Shown here: in pieces, positions 16,174-24,460 of the stretch | Layout of the letters: each line of letters begins with the position of its first letter | How positions within the stretch are numbered: the stretch's first letter is position 1 | Assembly: GCA_003132665.1 (NCBI GenBank) | Contig: PKYN01000009.1 | Span: forward strand, 201,676-265,675 | Source of the DNA: Actinomycetota bacterium | GTDB taxonomy: Bacteria > Actinomycetota > Thermoleophilia > Gaiellales > Gaiellaceae | Reading direction: 5' to 3' | DNA: 64,000 bases | The notes under the pieces: model-generated | Database searches by the model: none | What the model saw: the letters and a program-made list of their open reading frames with translations, nothing else | What the model was told of the DNA's origin: nothing | Program-made: the position numbers and the translations under genes

Positions 16174-17841
16174 ATGGCCGCGCATCCAACCGCGAGCAAT
16201 CTCGGTCGCCTGTCGGAGATCGCGCAGGTCGCGGTTCGGCACGGCTTCGGCTACCTGCTCGCCCGCCACCACCTTGGCGACCTCATTCCCGGGCGACGGA
16301 AGCTGCGCCTCGACGAGTCGGTCGTCTCGGAGCGAGGCAGGCATCTACGCGCGATGCTCGAGGAGCTCGGCCCGACCTTCGTCAAGTTCGGTCAGCTGCT
16401 CTCGATGCGACCGGACGTGCTTCCGCCCGACGTGATCAGCGAGTTGCGCGCGCTGCAAGACGATGTCAAGCCGTTCGCCTTCAGCGAGGTGCGGCGCGTC
16501 ATTCAGGAAGACTTCGACCAGTCGCTGGAGCGGCTCTTCCTCGAGTTCGACGAACAGCCGGTGGCGGCGGCCTCGATCGGGCAGGTGCACAGAGCCGTGC
16601 TGCCGAACGGCCACGTGGTCGCCGTCAAGGTGCAGCGCCCGGGCGCGCCCGAGCAGATCGAGTCGGATCTGAGCCTGCTCTATCAGGCCGCTCGTATTCT
16701 CAAGGAACGCGTGCGAGCCCTCGACTTCGTCGACGTGCGAGCCGTGGTTGACGAGTTCGCCCGCTCGATCCGCCGCGAGCTCGATTACCACCAGGAAGGC
16801 AGAAACGCCGACATGCTGCGGCGCCAGTTCGCCTCTGACTCGCACGTTCGCGTCCCGCGCATCTACTGGACGTACACGCGCCCGCGTGTGCTCACGCTCG
16901 AGTTCCTGGAAGGGACGCAGTTGGCCGATCTCGACGACGAGTTGTCGAGCGATGAGCGGCGCACGCTGGCGAACAGGGTCGCCAAGACCTGGATGGAGAT
17001 GATCTTCAAGCACGGCGCCTTCCACGGCGATCCGCATCCGGCCAACATCCTCGTGCTGAGCAACGTGGACGAGATCGGGCTGGTCGATTTCGGAATCGTC
17101 GGGCGGCTTTCGGACGAGGACATGGGCCGGCTTACCCGCCTGTTCATCGACGCCGCCGTCGAGAACGTCGACGCGCTGCCGCAGCGCCTCTACGAGCTGG
17201 GCGTGCGCTGTCCGCCCGCCCGCGAGCAGGAGTTCGCGCTGGAGCTGCGCGAGAGCTACTACCGCTACCACGGAGCGAGCCTGGCCGAGATCGATCCGAT
17301 GCAGGTGATCCGAGAAGTCTTCACGATGATCTATTCGCTCAATCTGAGACTGCCGACGCGCTTTCTCCTGCTCGACAAGGCGCTGGCGACTCTCGCGGCG
17401 GTCGGGGTCGAGCTGACCCCCGACTTCAACGTGTTCGAGATCGCCAAGCCCTACGCCCGCGATCTCGTGCGCCGGCGCTTCAGTCCCGAAAGAGTCGTTC
17501 GGCGTGCGCACCGCGACGGCGTCGAGCTGGTGCGGATCGGGCGCGAGCTGCCGGACATTCTGCACGGCGTTCTCACCCAGACCCGCGAGGGGCGGCTCGA
17601 GATCGGCTTCGTGCACAAGGGCCTGGAGGAGGCGGTTCACCAGGTCTCGGTCGCCTTCAACCGGCTCGTGATCGCCTTCATCGTGATGGGCGGATTGCTC
17701 GGCTCGAGCCTGATCGGCATCTTTGCCCACACCGGCCCGAAGGCGCTCGGCGTCAACGTCATCTCGGTGGGCGGCTTCGTGCTCTCGGGCGTGCTCGGTC
17801 TCTGGTTGCTCTGGGGCGTGATTCGCTCCGGACGCCTCTGA
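16174..17841 (+). CDS. ABC1/UbiB-family atypical kinase (AarF-like)
   Basis: A 555-residue protein with the hallmarks of the UbiB family: the nucleotide-occluding KFGQLLSMRPD, the Ala-rich loop AAASIGQVHRA, the Lys of VAVKVQRPG, ELDYHQEGRNA, the catalytic FHGDPHPANILVL and the metal-binding VDFGIVGRL. Two hydrophobic segments at the C-terminus (about 490-512 and 525-550) should anchor it in the membrane. Family members are ATPases linked to quinone or lipid metabolism; the exact target here is unknown. A gap of about 106 bp separates it from the MprF-like gene, so co-transcription is possible but not shown. Confidence 0.88.
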   Translation: MAAHPTASNLGRLSEIAQVAVRHGFGYLLARHHLGDLIPGRRKLRLDESVVSERGRHLRAMLEELGPTFVKFGQLLSMRPDVLPPDVISELRALQDDVKPFAFSEVRRVIQEDFDQSLERLFLEFDEQPVAAASIGQVHRAVLPNGHVVAVKVQRPGAPEQIESDLSLLYQAARILKERVRALDFVDVRAVVDEFARSIRRELDYHQEGRNADMLRRQFASDSHVRVPRIYWTYTRPRVLTLEFLEGTQLADLDDELSSDERRTLANRVAKTWMEMIFKHGAFHGDPHPANILVLSNVDEIGLVDFGIVGRLSDEDMGRLTRLFIDAAVENVDALPQRLYELGVRCPPAREQEFALELRESYYRYHGASLAEIDPMQVIREVFTMIYSLNLRLPTRFLLLDKALATLAAVGVELTPDFNVFEIAKPYARDLVRRRFSPERVVRRAHRDGVELVRIGRELPDILHGVLTQTREGRLEIGFVHKGLEEAVHQVSVAFNRLVIAFIVMGGLLGSSLIGIFAHTGPKALGVNVISVGGFVLSGVLGLWLLWGVIRSGRL

Positions 17842-17962
17842 ACGATGTCTCGGCGCGCCTCGACCGCGCCGGACGGTTGGGGAAAGCCCGTCACGATTCC
17901 GCCGTAAAAAGGGCTGGAAGAGACACTATTCACGCGTTTCTCGGCCTGTTAGCGTCGCCTGC

Positions 17963-18661
17963 ATGAGCGCAGCAGTCCTTCTCGCCGAGCCAGAGCCCCA
18001 GTTTCGCGGCCTGCTCGAGCGCCAGCTCTCGGTCGCGGGCTTCGCGGTGGTTGAGGCCGGCGCCGGCGCCGAGGCGCTGGCTCTGGCGGAGCAGGCCTTG
18101 CCCGATCTCGTGCTGGTCGGGAACGAGCTGCCCGATGCCTCCGCCGCGGAGCTCTGCAGGCGCCTGCGCGAAGGCGAGCCGGGACGGAGCTGGAACCGAG
18201 AGGTGCCGGTGATCGTGCTCGGCGGCGCCGACTCGGATGCCGTCGATCGGGTTCAAGCTTTCGAGCGCGGTTGCGACGACTATCTGACCCAGCCCTTCCA
18301 CCATCAGGAGCTGGTCGCCCGAATCCGCGCCGTGCTGCGTCGCGCCGCTCCCGACGCGCGCCAGCGTCTGGTCGCCGGCGAGATCGAGCTCGATCGGCAG
18401 ACGCGCCGGGTGACGGTGGCGGGCGAGCGCGTCTTTCTCGCCGCCAAGGAATTCGAGCTGCTGGTCAAGCTGGCCGGGGCGCCGCACTGCGTCTTCTCGA
18501 AAGAGGAATTACTTCGCGAAGTCTGGGGCTACCGCTCGATCGGGCGCACGCGCACGGTCGACTCGCACGCCTCGCGCCTGCGCCGCAAGCTCGCGCGCCC
18601 AGGCGCCGGGCCGTTCGTGATCAACGAGTGGGGAGTGGGCTACCGGCTGCTGGACGGCTAG
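17963..18661 (+). CDS. OmpR-family regulator with degenerate, non-phosphorylatable receiver
   Basis: The 232-residue protein has the OmpR layout: receiver (about 1-120) and winged helix (about 130-230, AAKEFELLVKLAG, VDSHASRLRRKLA, NEWGVGYRLL). The receiver lacks the phosphorylation residues. The phospho-acceptor position is Gly53 (PDLVLVGNELPD). The usual acidic pair is AEPE. The Thr/Ser after beta-4 is Gly (VIVLGGAD). The Lys is Gln (DDYLTQPF). No histidine kinase gene is adjacent. It is probably an atypical regulator working through dimerisation, ligand or protein contacts rather than phosphate. Targets unknown. It is a monocistronic gene with a small divergent/convergent neighbourhood. 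Confidence 0.85.
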   Translation: MSAAVLLAEPEPQFRGLLERQLSVAGFAVVEAGAGAEALALAEQALPDLVLVGNELPDASAAELCRRLREGEPGRSWNREVPVIVLGGADSDAVDRVQAFERGCDDYLTQPFHHQELVARIRAVLRRAAPDARQRLVAGEIELDRQTRRVTVAGERVFLAAKEFELLVKLAGAPHCVFSKEELLREVWGYRSIGRTRTVDSHASRLRRKLARPGAGPFVINEWGVGYRLLDG

Positions 18662-18725
18662 ACGATCGACGTCGAGCGGCTCGGCTTCGTCTTTGGCTCT
18701 AGGCGCCTCGTTCCGCGGTATCTGC

Positions 18726-18938
18726 TCAACGCCGGCGAACGGATCTCGCTGCGGCGACCAGGCACCAGCCGGCGGGAAACAACCAGAGAGCCCCAATCAC
18801 GATATACGCGGCAGTTGGGCTATCTCCGTGACCCCACCAGAGGTTTTTCAAAGCGCCCAAAGCGAAAACGGCGCAAATAGCGGCTGCCCCTACCAAGAGG
18901 ATGGCTCTCGCGGTACTTGAGCTAATGAAGCGCGTCAT
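18726..18938 (-). CDS. Small membrane protein, two predicted helices
   Basis: A 70-residue product from the ATG at 18938, which is preceded by GGGGA at about 5 nt. The longer ORF-track start at 18983 adds a basic, non-helical stretch and lacks such a site. Two hydrophobic segments are visible: ARAILLVGAAAICAVFALGAL (about 10-30) and AAYIVIGALWLFPAGWCLVAAA (about 43-64), with a basic C-terminus (RSVRRR). No family recognised. Confidence 0.55.
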   Translation of the reverse strand: MTRFISSSTARAILLVGAAAICAVFALGALKNLWWGHGDSPTAAYIVIGALWLFPAGWCLVAAARSVRRR

Positions 18939-19042
18939 CACGAGTCCCCGCCGACAGAATACAGCGTGATTTCTCGGCGCCACTCAGAGGGTTCGATCGA
19001 AGGAAGAGGCGTGCGCGAGCTGCGGCCGGGGCCACGGCCGAT

Positions 19043-19579
19043 CTACGAGAGTGACACACCCTCGAGCTCGAGCAGCCAGCGCTTGTTGTCGAGCCCGCAA
19101 CCTAGTCCACCGTAGCCGCGTAGCGATCCGTCGGCGCCGATCACGCGATGGCAGGGGAGAACGATCATCAGCTGGTTGTTGCGCATCACGCTACCGACGG
19201 CGCGGGCCGCGCCCGGGTAGCCGGCGGTGGCGGCGAGCTCTCCATAGCTGACGGTCGTGCCGTAGGGGACGCGGGCCAACTCGTCGAGCACACGAAGCTC
19301 GAACTCGCTTCCTTCGATCTCGAACGGAAGATCGAAGTCGCGACGGCTGCCGGCGAAATACTGCTCGAGCTGACGAACGGCTTCGGCGAGAACGCTGTCC
19401 GGCGCCGGCTCGTGTCCTGACGCTTCTTCGCCTGACGGGGCGAGGTAGATGTGCGTCAGTCCGCGCTCGGACGCCTCGATCACGAGCGGACCGAGCGGTG
19501 TGTGAATAGATGCTTGTTCCCTGCTTTGCAACCCCTTGAAAGTCTCTTCCCGGCGCTCGTTTTCGACCTGGATAGCCAT
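19043..19579 (-). CDS. ogt: Methylated-DNA--protein-cysteine methyltransferase
   Basis: Suicide repair protein that moves a methyl group from O6-methylguanine in DNA to its own Cys. In 178 residues the N-terminal ribonuclease-like part (SIHTPLGPLVIEASERGLTHIYL) is followed by the DNA-binding domain. That domain has VPYGTTVSYGELAATAGYPGAARAVGSVMRNNQL and the active-site PCHRVIGADGSLRGYGGLGCGLDNKRWLLELEG. All active-site residues are present. The start is the ATG at 19579, with GGGAGGGGG 4 nt upstream; the longer track frame would overlap the upstream gene. It lies 31 bp after the PfkB kinase gene and is probably co-transcribed with it. Confidence 0.95.
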   Translation of the reverse strand: MAIQVENERREETFKGLQSREQASIHTPLGPLVIEASERGLTHIYLAPSGEEASGHEPAPDSVLAEAVRQLEQYFAGSRRDFDLPFEIEGSEFELRVLDELARVPYGTTVSYGELAATAGYPGAARAVGSVMRNNQLMIVLPCHRVIGADGSLRGYGGLGCGLDNKRWLLELEGVSLS

Positions 19580-19610
19580 CGTGCCCCCTCCCGATTCGAT
19601 AGGAACGACT

Positions 19611-20810
19611 CTAGCGCGCGCGGCCATCCTCAGAGTTCCGGACCCAGACTTGGCTGCGTCGGTCCCATTGCCAGTCGGGATCGTCCAGCTCGAGCGGGAG
19701 GCGGCGCCAGTCGGAGCGCACTCGCGCGAGCGTTTCCTCCCAGCTCCGGAGGCCGCTCAGTGCATCCGTTCTTTCGACATTGCAAGCCCCGACGGCGACC
19801 GCGGCCGTGAGTGCGCTCTCGGCGTCGAGATTGCGCAGGAGCGCGGCCAGCAGCCCGGCAACGGTCGCGTCTCCCGCTCCGGTGGTGCCGGCGACATCGA
19901 CCTCGAAGCACGGAGCCCAGAGCTCCCTGTCGGCCCAGGTGGTGGGGTCTGAAGGACGGGCTCGGCCGAGGGCGGCAATCCGTTCCGGCGTTCCCGTTCT
20001 GAGATAGAGACCGCGCTCGCCCAGCTTGATCGCGGCGATGCCCACGCCAAGCTCTCTCAACTCCTCGCCGAGCTCGTGTAGAAGTGCGGACGGGCTCGTG
20101 TCCGGCGGCAACCGCTGCCGCGACAGCTCCTCGAAAAGATGCCGTCGCAGCATGAACAGAAGCTCGTCGAGGCTGGGTGCGAAGACGTCGACGAAAGGAA
20201 GCACAGCTTCGAGGATTTCTCGCCAGTCAACCCGGCCGCTCTCCGAGCTCGGGTCGGGATAGCTCATATCGAGCGACGTGGTCACTCCGGTAGCCCGCGC
20301 CCGCTTGAACAACTCGACCAGCTCGCGCCCACCGTCTCGATACATACGCTGCATTAGCGGTGGATAACCGAAATGGAAGAGCGTAGAGCGCTCGAGCAGC
20401 GCGAAGTCGATGTCCTCCGCGCCGAAGGAACCCGCTGCTCCGGGATGGTGCAGGAAGAGGCGATCGACGCCGGGCGGGCTGATGATCAGCGAGTAGGGAG
20501 TCGAGGTCGCGGCGTCCACCTTCAGCCCGGCCGAGAGTCCGCTCCCGTAGGACTCGACGATCTCGCGGACGATACCGCCGAAGGGGTCGGCGCCCACTTT
20601 GGCCACGAGTCTGGTCGGTACTCCGAGGATGTGAAGGGCGAGACCGGCGTTGGACACAGGCCCACCGGTCGAGAGCAGCGCGGCCCCGGCCTCGATCAAG
20701 CGGCCGGGGCGAAAGTTCGCGCGGAAGGAATCCTCCGTCAAGGGATCGAGAATGGGGATCACGTCCAGGCAGATGTGACCGGCGACGACTGCACTGACGG
20801 GCTTGCTCAT
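19611..20810 (-). CDS. PfkB-family carbohydrate kinase
   Basis: A ribokinase-fold sugar or nucleoside kinase of 399 residues. Signature 1 is STGGPVSNAGLALHILGVPTRLVAKVGADPFGGIV. Signature 2 with the catalytic Asp is VDVAGTTGAGDATVAGLLAALL (about residue 320). The sugar-binding start GHICLDVIPIL is also family-typical. Substrate cannot be told from sequence. The ORF track frame runs to 21137, but homology starts at the ATG at 20810 (MSKPVSAVVAGH). The C-terminus carries about 50 extra residues rich in Trp/Asp/Arg. The gene is upstream of ogt on the same strand. Another PfkB-family kinase lies 0.8 kb away on the other strand. Confidence 0.88.
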   Translation of the reverse strand: MSKPVSAVVAGHICLDVIPILDPLTEDSFRANFRPGRLIEAGAALLSTGGPVSNAGLALHILGVPTRLVAKVGADPFGGIVREIVESYGSGLSAGLKVDAATSTPYSLIISPPGVDRLFLHHPGAAGSFGAEDIDFALLERSTLFHFGYPPLMQRMYRDGGRELVELFKRARATGVTTSLDMSYPDPSSESGRVDWREILEAVLPFVDVFAPSLDELLFMLRRHLFEELSRQRLPPDTSPSALLHELGEELRELGVGIAAIKLGERGLYLRTGTPERIAALGRARPSDPTTWADRELWAPCFEVDVAGTTGAGDATVAGLLAALLRNLDAESALTAAVAVGACNVERTDALSGLRSWEETLARVRSDWRRLPLELDDPDWQWDRRSQVWVRNSEDGRAR

Positions 20811-20869
20811 AGCGTCTATGTTCCAACTCCAAGCCGTCGTCGCGCAAGCCCGGCTGAGCCGCGCCAAGC

Positions 20870-21439
20870 TCAAGCTTGCAGCGGGATGAGCAGATGCGGG
20901 GTCAGGTAGACCTCGACAAACGCCGCGACGAGAATGAGCGGAATTGACACCGAGACGGCCCGTAGAAGCAGGCGGCCCGGCTTGGTGGCCGGCGCGACAA
21001 TGCAGCTCGCCGCCGCCGCGAGCGGAAGGAGCAGGGCGCCCAGCTCCGGCGTCCCGTGCACGAGCGTGGCAAACAGCGCCCAGTGTGAGACGAGCCGAGC
21101 GTCGAGCGCGCCGGCCTGCTGCGAGAAGACCCACCACAGCCCGACCAGCAGGCAGACGGCGACGAGTGGGTAGACGATGCGGGCCGCGGCGTTCACGCCC
21201 GGGCGATCCCAGGTGTCGTGGATTCCCCAGCTCCAGAGCCGCGCGATTGGCCAGGCGAGCATCGAGATCGCCACCAGCCAGGCGATGTTCAGGCTCGCGA
21301 TCACCGCCACGTCGGAGATGTGATGCTGATGCGAGAGAAGCACCGAGCTGGAGCCGTCGTAGGACGAAGAGCCACTTCGCAGCGCAGCGGTGGAGACGAT
21401 CGCGGCCTGCAGCGCCAGCGAACCGCTCAGCGCGGCCAC
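20870..21439 (-). CDS. SpoIIM-like (DUF95-type) integral membrane protein
   Basis: The 189-residue frame has about five hydrophobic segments and the SpoIIM-type core HGTPELGALLLPLAAAASCIVAPATKPGRLLLRA...ILVAAFVEVYLTPHLL. Relatives are membrane proteins first known from spore formation but widespread in non-sporulating actinobacteria. The start is unclear. The only usual start codon in frame is the GTG at 21439, inside what looks like the first helix (RWIGVAALSGSLALQAA). The open frame continues upstream to about 21570 without ATG, GTG or TTG, with sensible-looking sequence. A rare start codon or a sequencing error is possible. Confidence 0.6.
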   Translation of the reverse strand: MAALSGSLALQAAIVSTAALRSGSSSYDGSSSVLLSHQHHISDVAVIASLNIAWLVAISMLAWPIARLWSWGIHDTWDRPGVNAAARIVYPLVAVCLLVGLWWVFSQQAGALDARLVSHWALFATLVHGTPELGALLLPLAAAASCIVAPATKPGRLLLRAVSVSIPLILVAAFVEVYLTPHLLIPLQA

Positions 21440-21601
21440 TCCTATCCAGCGAGCGCGTTTTACGATTCGTGGGATCTGTCGGCCTTTCGATAATCGCAGG
21501 GCGGCTACCGGCTCGCTCAGGTTCTCGGCGTTGCGATCGGGCGGCTTGAACGCCCGCTCGATGATGCAGGCATTTCTCGCTCAGCCGGTAGGCTCTCGGT
21601 C

Positions 21602-22420
21602 ATGCGCCTCGCCGTCGTCGGTCATGTCGAGTGGATCGATTTCCTGCGCGTTTCCCGCGTGCCCGCGCAGGGCGAGATCGTGCACGCCAGTCGCGGCTGG
21701 GCAGATGCGGCCGGCGGCGGTGCGGTGGCCGCCGTTCAGCTCGCGAATCTCGCAGGCGACGCGATGATCTTCACCACCTTTGGCGCCGACGAGCGCGGCC
21801 GCCAGGCGAGGGAAAGGCTCGAGGCGCAGCACGTCCAGGTGATCGCCCACGAGATCGACCAGCCGCAGCGCTACGGGGTCACCTTCGTGGACGACGACGG
21901 CGAGCGAACGATCACGGTTGTGGGGGAGAGGTTGACCCTGCGCGGCGACGATCCGGATCTGCCCTGGAGCGAGCTCGAGCACGCCGACGGCGTGTATTTC
22001 GTCAGCGGCGACGCCGAGACCGTTCGCCAGGCCCGCAAGGCGCGCGTGCTGGTCGCCGCCTCACGCTCGCTCGAGGTTTTGCAGGAGGCCGGTGTTGCGC
22101 TCGACGCGATAGTCGGCAGTGCCTCCGATGCGGGGGAGCGCTACGAGCGCGGCGATCTCGATCCGTCGCCACGCCTCGTCGTTCGCACCGAGGGGGCGGC
22201 CGGCGGCACGCTCGAGCCGGGAGGCCACTACGACGCGGTCGAGCCCCCGGGCCCGATCGTCGACAGCTACGGCTGCGGCGACTGCTTTGCTGCCGGGCTC
22301 ACCTACGGCCTGGCCGCGGGGATGCCGGTCGCCGAGGCCGTTCGGCTCGCGTCTCGTTGCGGCGCGACCGTGCTCACCGGCAACGGCCCGTACGAGCGCC
22401 AGTTCACGCTGCCCGGCTAA
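21602..22420 (+). CDS. PfkB-family carbohydrate kinase (ribokinase-like)
   Basis: A 272-residue sugar kinase. It starts with MRLAVVGHVEWIDFLRVSRVP, then signature 1 (GGGAVAAVQLANLAGDAMIFTTFGADERG) and the catalytic loop DSYGCGDCFAAGLTYGLAAG. Here Cys replaces the Ala of the usual GAGD, and the Asp is kept. It lacks the lid insertions of typical ribokinases, so it is compact. Substrate unknown. It is divergent from the SpoIIM-like gene and just before the dcw cluster, separated from mraZ by about 294 bp with its promoter. Confidence 0.85.
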   Translation: MRLAVVGHVEWIDFLRVSRVPAQGEIVHASRGWADAAGGGAVAAVQLANLAGDAMIFTTFGADERGRQARERLEAQHVQVIAHEIDQPQRYGVTFVDDDGERTITVVGERLTLRGDDPDLPWSELEHADGVYFVSGDAETVRQARKARVLVAASRSLEVLQEAGVALDAIVGSASDAGERYERGDLDPSPRLVVRTEGAAGGTLEPGGHYDAVEPPGPIVDSYGCGDCFAAGLTYGLAAGMPVAEAVRLASRCGATVLTGNGPYERQFTLPG

Positions 22421-22640
22421 CTTCCGGTTCTTCCGCGCGCACTGGAGCGAATCTCGTTTCGCGCTATTTGCGAATCTCGCCCGGGGCACCCCAGCCCACC
22501 ACCCGGTATCAGCCTACTAAGGCTTTCCGCACCCCGGTGAAACAGAACTGATCCAAATCTCACACGGGGTTGTCGATTCGGTATTCGGCGCAGGAGCGAA
22601 GTCCGGGTGGCGGTCGAAGCGGGTTTTTCGGGATTTTTGG

Positions 22641-22669
22641 TTGCGTTGTGGGAAGTTGTGGGGTAAAGT
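22641..22669 (+). promoter_or_regulatory. Candidate promoter of the dcw cluster
   Basis: TTGCGT, 17-bp spacer, TAAAGT: a fair sigma-70-type pair 46 bp before the mraZ start. The MraZ boxes overlap its spacer and -10, as expected for repression by MraZ. Confidence 0.55.
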
Positions 22670-22682
22670 GGGGCCACGTGGA
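22649..22682 (+). promoter_or_regulatory. MraZ-binding boxes
   Basis: Three perfect TGGG tetrads start at 22649, 22659 and 22669, exactly 10 bp apart, and a fourth (TGGA) at 22679. MraZ is known to repress its own operon through three or four TGGGN repeats with 10-bp spacing. The position just before mraZ makes autoregulation of the dcw cluster very likely. Confidence 0.85.
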
Positions 22683-22714
22683 CCGCTACGTGGACCACCC
22701 GAACGATCAACTCC

Positions 22715-23149
22715 ATGCTTTCCGGCGAATACGAACACACTCTTGACGAAAAGAACCGGCTGACGCTTCCAGCCCGGTTCAGGCCCCGCTTTGCCGAGGG
22801 CCTGGTGCTCACGCGCGGGATGGACAGCTGCCTGAGCATCTATACGAAGGAGGAGTTCTCTCGCTCGATCGAGGCTCGCCTCGCCGAGCTCGATCCGCTC
22901 TCTCGCGAGAGCAGGCTGATGCACCGCTTCTACTTCTCCGGCACCGTCGAGGCGGTTCCCGACAGGCAGGGAAGGGTGATGGTGCCGCAGGCGTTGATTC
23001 AGAGTGCCGGTTTCTCGCGCGAGGTCATGGTGGTCGGGGTTCTCGATCACCTGGAGATCTGGGATCGCGCGGCTTGGCGGGATTACATGAAACAAGTAGA
23101 GGAGAACGTCGAAGATGCTGCCGAACGCCTTGCAGCCCAACGCGACTGA
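22715..23149 (+). CDS. mraZ: Transcriptional regulator MraZ
   Basis: DNA-binding protein of the AbrB-like swapped-hairpin fold, forming ring oligomers and repressing the dcw operon. The 144 residues carry both tandem motifs: GEYEHTLDEKNRLTLPARFRP at the N-terminus and GTVEAVPDRQGRVMVPQALIQSAG in the second half. The ATG opens the conserved MLSGEYEH. It is first gene of the division and cell-wall cluster and overlaps rsmH by 35 bp, so the two are translated in coupling. Its own binding boxes lie about 35-65 bp upstream. Confidence 0.96.
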   Translation: MLSGEYEHTLDEKNRLTLPARFRPRFAEGLVLTRGMDSCLSIYTKEEFSRSIEARLAELDPLSRESRLMHRFYFSGTVEAVPDRQGRVMVPQALIQSAGFSREVMVVGVLDHLEIWDRAAWRDYMKQVEENVEDAAERLAAQRD

Positions 23150-24071
23150 CCACGTTCCCGTCCTAGCCGACGAGGTGCGTGAGTTGCTCGCCGTCCGCCC
23201 GGGGGAGACGGCGGTTGATACCACTTTTGGCGCGGGCGGTCATGCGCGCCTGCTCGCGGCCGATCTGCGCGGCGAAGGAAAGCTGATCGCGATCGACCGT
23301 GATCCCTCGGTGCGTCCCTATTTCGAGAGCTTCCGCCGCCGCGCCGGGGTACAGGCGCGTCTCCTGCACGGCGACTTTGCCGACGTGCTCGAGCGCCTGG
23401 CCCAAAACGGCGTCCGCGCCGACGCCGTCCTGTTCGACCTCGGCGTCTCGAGCATGCAGATCGACCGGCCCGAGCGCGGTTTCTCCTACGCGGTCGACGC
23501 GCCGCTGGACATGCGCATGGATCCGTCCGAGGAATACTCGGCGCGCGATCTCGTCAACGAGGCAAGCGCCAAGGAGATGGAGAAGATCTTCCGCCGCTTC
23601 GGCGAGGAGCGCTACGCCAAGTCGATTGCCCGCGCGATCGTCGAGCGCAGGCGCAGGGAAGAGATAACGCGCACCTCGCAGCTGGTCGAGACGATCAGAG
23701 GCGCCATTCCGGCTCCGGCGCGCTTCGGTGAGGGCCATCCGGCCAAGCGCGTCTTCCAGGCGCTTCGTATCGCGGTCAACGATGAGCTTCAGTCGCTCGC
23801 CGACGCGCTGCCCAGCGCGCTCGAGTTGCTGCGCCCCGGCGGTCGCCTGGCCGTGATCAGCTTCCACTCGCTCGAGGATCGAATCGTGAAGCGTTTCTTG
23901 AGGGCCAAGGAGCACGGCTGTATCTGCCCACCCGATTTCCCGATCTGTAACTGCGGACACGAGGCCGAGATGCGCTTGCTGGGCCGCAAGGCCATTCGTC
24001 CGAGTCCGCGCGAGCTTGCCATCAATCCGCGAGCCGCCTCGGCTCGCCTGCGCGCGGCGGTAAAGCTGTGA
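23115..24071 (+). CDS. rsmH: 16S rRNA (cytosine1402-N4)-methyltransferase
   Basis: RsmH (MraW) methylates C1402 in the decoding centre of 16S rRNA using S-adenosylmethionine. In 318 residues the Rossmann motifs are HVPVLADEVRELL, AVDTTFGAGGHARLL, IAIDRDP and VLFDLGVSSMQIDRPERGFSY. They are followed by the helical insert (DMRMD, RRFGEERYAKSIARAIV) and FQALRIAVNDEL, GGRLAVISFHSLEDRIVKRFL. The C-terminal Cys cluster CICPPDFPICNCG is present. The ATG sits inside the end of mraZ, with GAGGAGAA 7 nt upstream supporting the start. Confidence 0.96.
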   Translation: MLPNALQPNATDHVPVLADEVRELLAVRPGETAVDTTFGAGGHARLLAADLRGEGKLIAIDRDPSVRPYFESFRRRAGVQARLLHGDFADVLERLAQNGVRADAVLFDLGVSSMQIDRPERGFSYAVDAPLDMRMDPSEEYSARDLVNEASAKEMEKIFRRFGEERYAKSIARAIVERRRREEITRTSQLVETIRGAIPAPARFGEGHPAKRVFQALRIAVNDELQSLADALPSALELLRPGGRLAVISFHSLEDRIVKRFLRAKEHGCICPPDFPICNCGHEAEMRLLGRKAIRPSPRELAINPRAASARLRAAVKL

Positions 24072-24460
24072 GCACGGCGACCGCACGCGTCGCCACTCGT
24101 CCGGCCGCCAGACCGGCGCCGCGGCCGCAGGCGCCGCGGGCAGCTCCCCAGCGCCGAAGACGTAAGGCCGCCCAGCGCAGCGTGCGCGGCGGCATCGTCT
24201 GGATCGTCGCCCTGGCGACGCTGCTGACCGGGGTGGTCGCCGTCAACGTCGCCGTCCTTCGCCAGAACATGCAACTAGAGAGCTATGCGACCGAGCGGGC
24301 GCAGCTTCGCGATCAGAATCTCGAGCTTCGCTCGACGCTCTCTCACGCCACTTCGCCTTCCAACATCGAGCGGCTTGCCCAGAAGAAGCTGGGACTAGTC
24401 CAGGTCCCGGCCGGGTCTGACCAGACGACGTATATTCGGCTCAGCGCGGGCGGGAAGTGA
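24068..24460 (+). CDS. ftsL: FtsL-like cell division protein
   Basis: Small bitopic membrane protein of the divisome that with FtsQ and FtsB activates FtsW/FtsI. The 130 residues have a long Ala/Pro/Arg-rich cytoplasmic N-terminus (to about 40) and a single helix (GGIVWIVALATLLTGVVAVNVAVL, about 41-64). A coiled coil with RAQLRDQNLELRSTLSHATSP and the septum-formation-initiator-like end IERLAQKKLGLV follow. Sequence identity in this family is low, so position carries weight: between rsmH and the division transpeptidase, GTG start overlapping the rsmH stop. Confidence 0.85.
   Translation: MSTATARVATRPAARPAPRPQAPRAAPQRRRRKAAQRSVRGGIVWIVALATLLTGVVAVNVAVLRQNMQLESYATERAQLRDQNLELRSTLSHATSPSNIERLAQKKLGLVQVPAGSDQTTYIRLSAGGK

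Noticed and set aside
22447-22479. 10-bp direct repeat GCGAATCTCG twice before the dcw promoter
   Set aside because: Only two copies 23 bp apart, no palindrome and not near the predicted promoter; likely chance.
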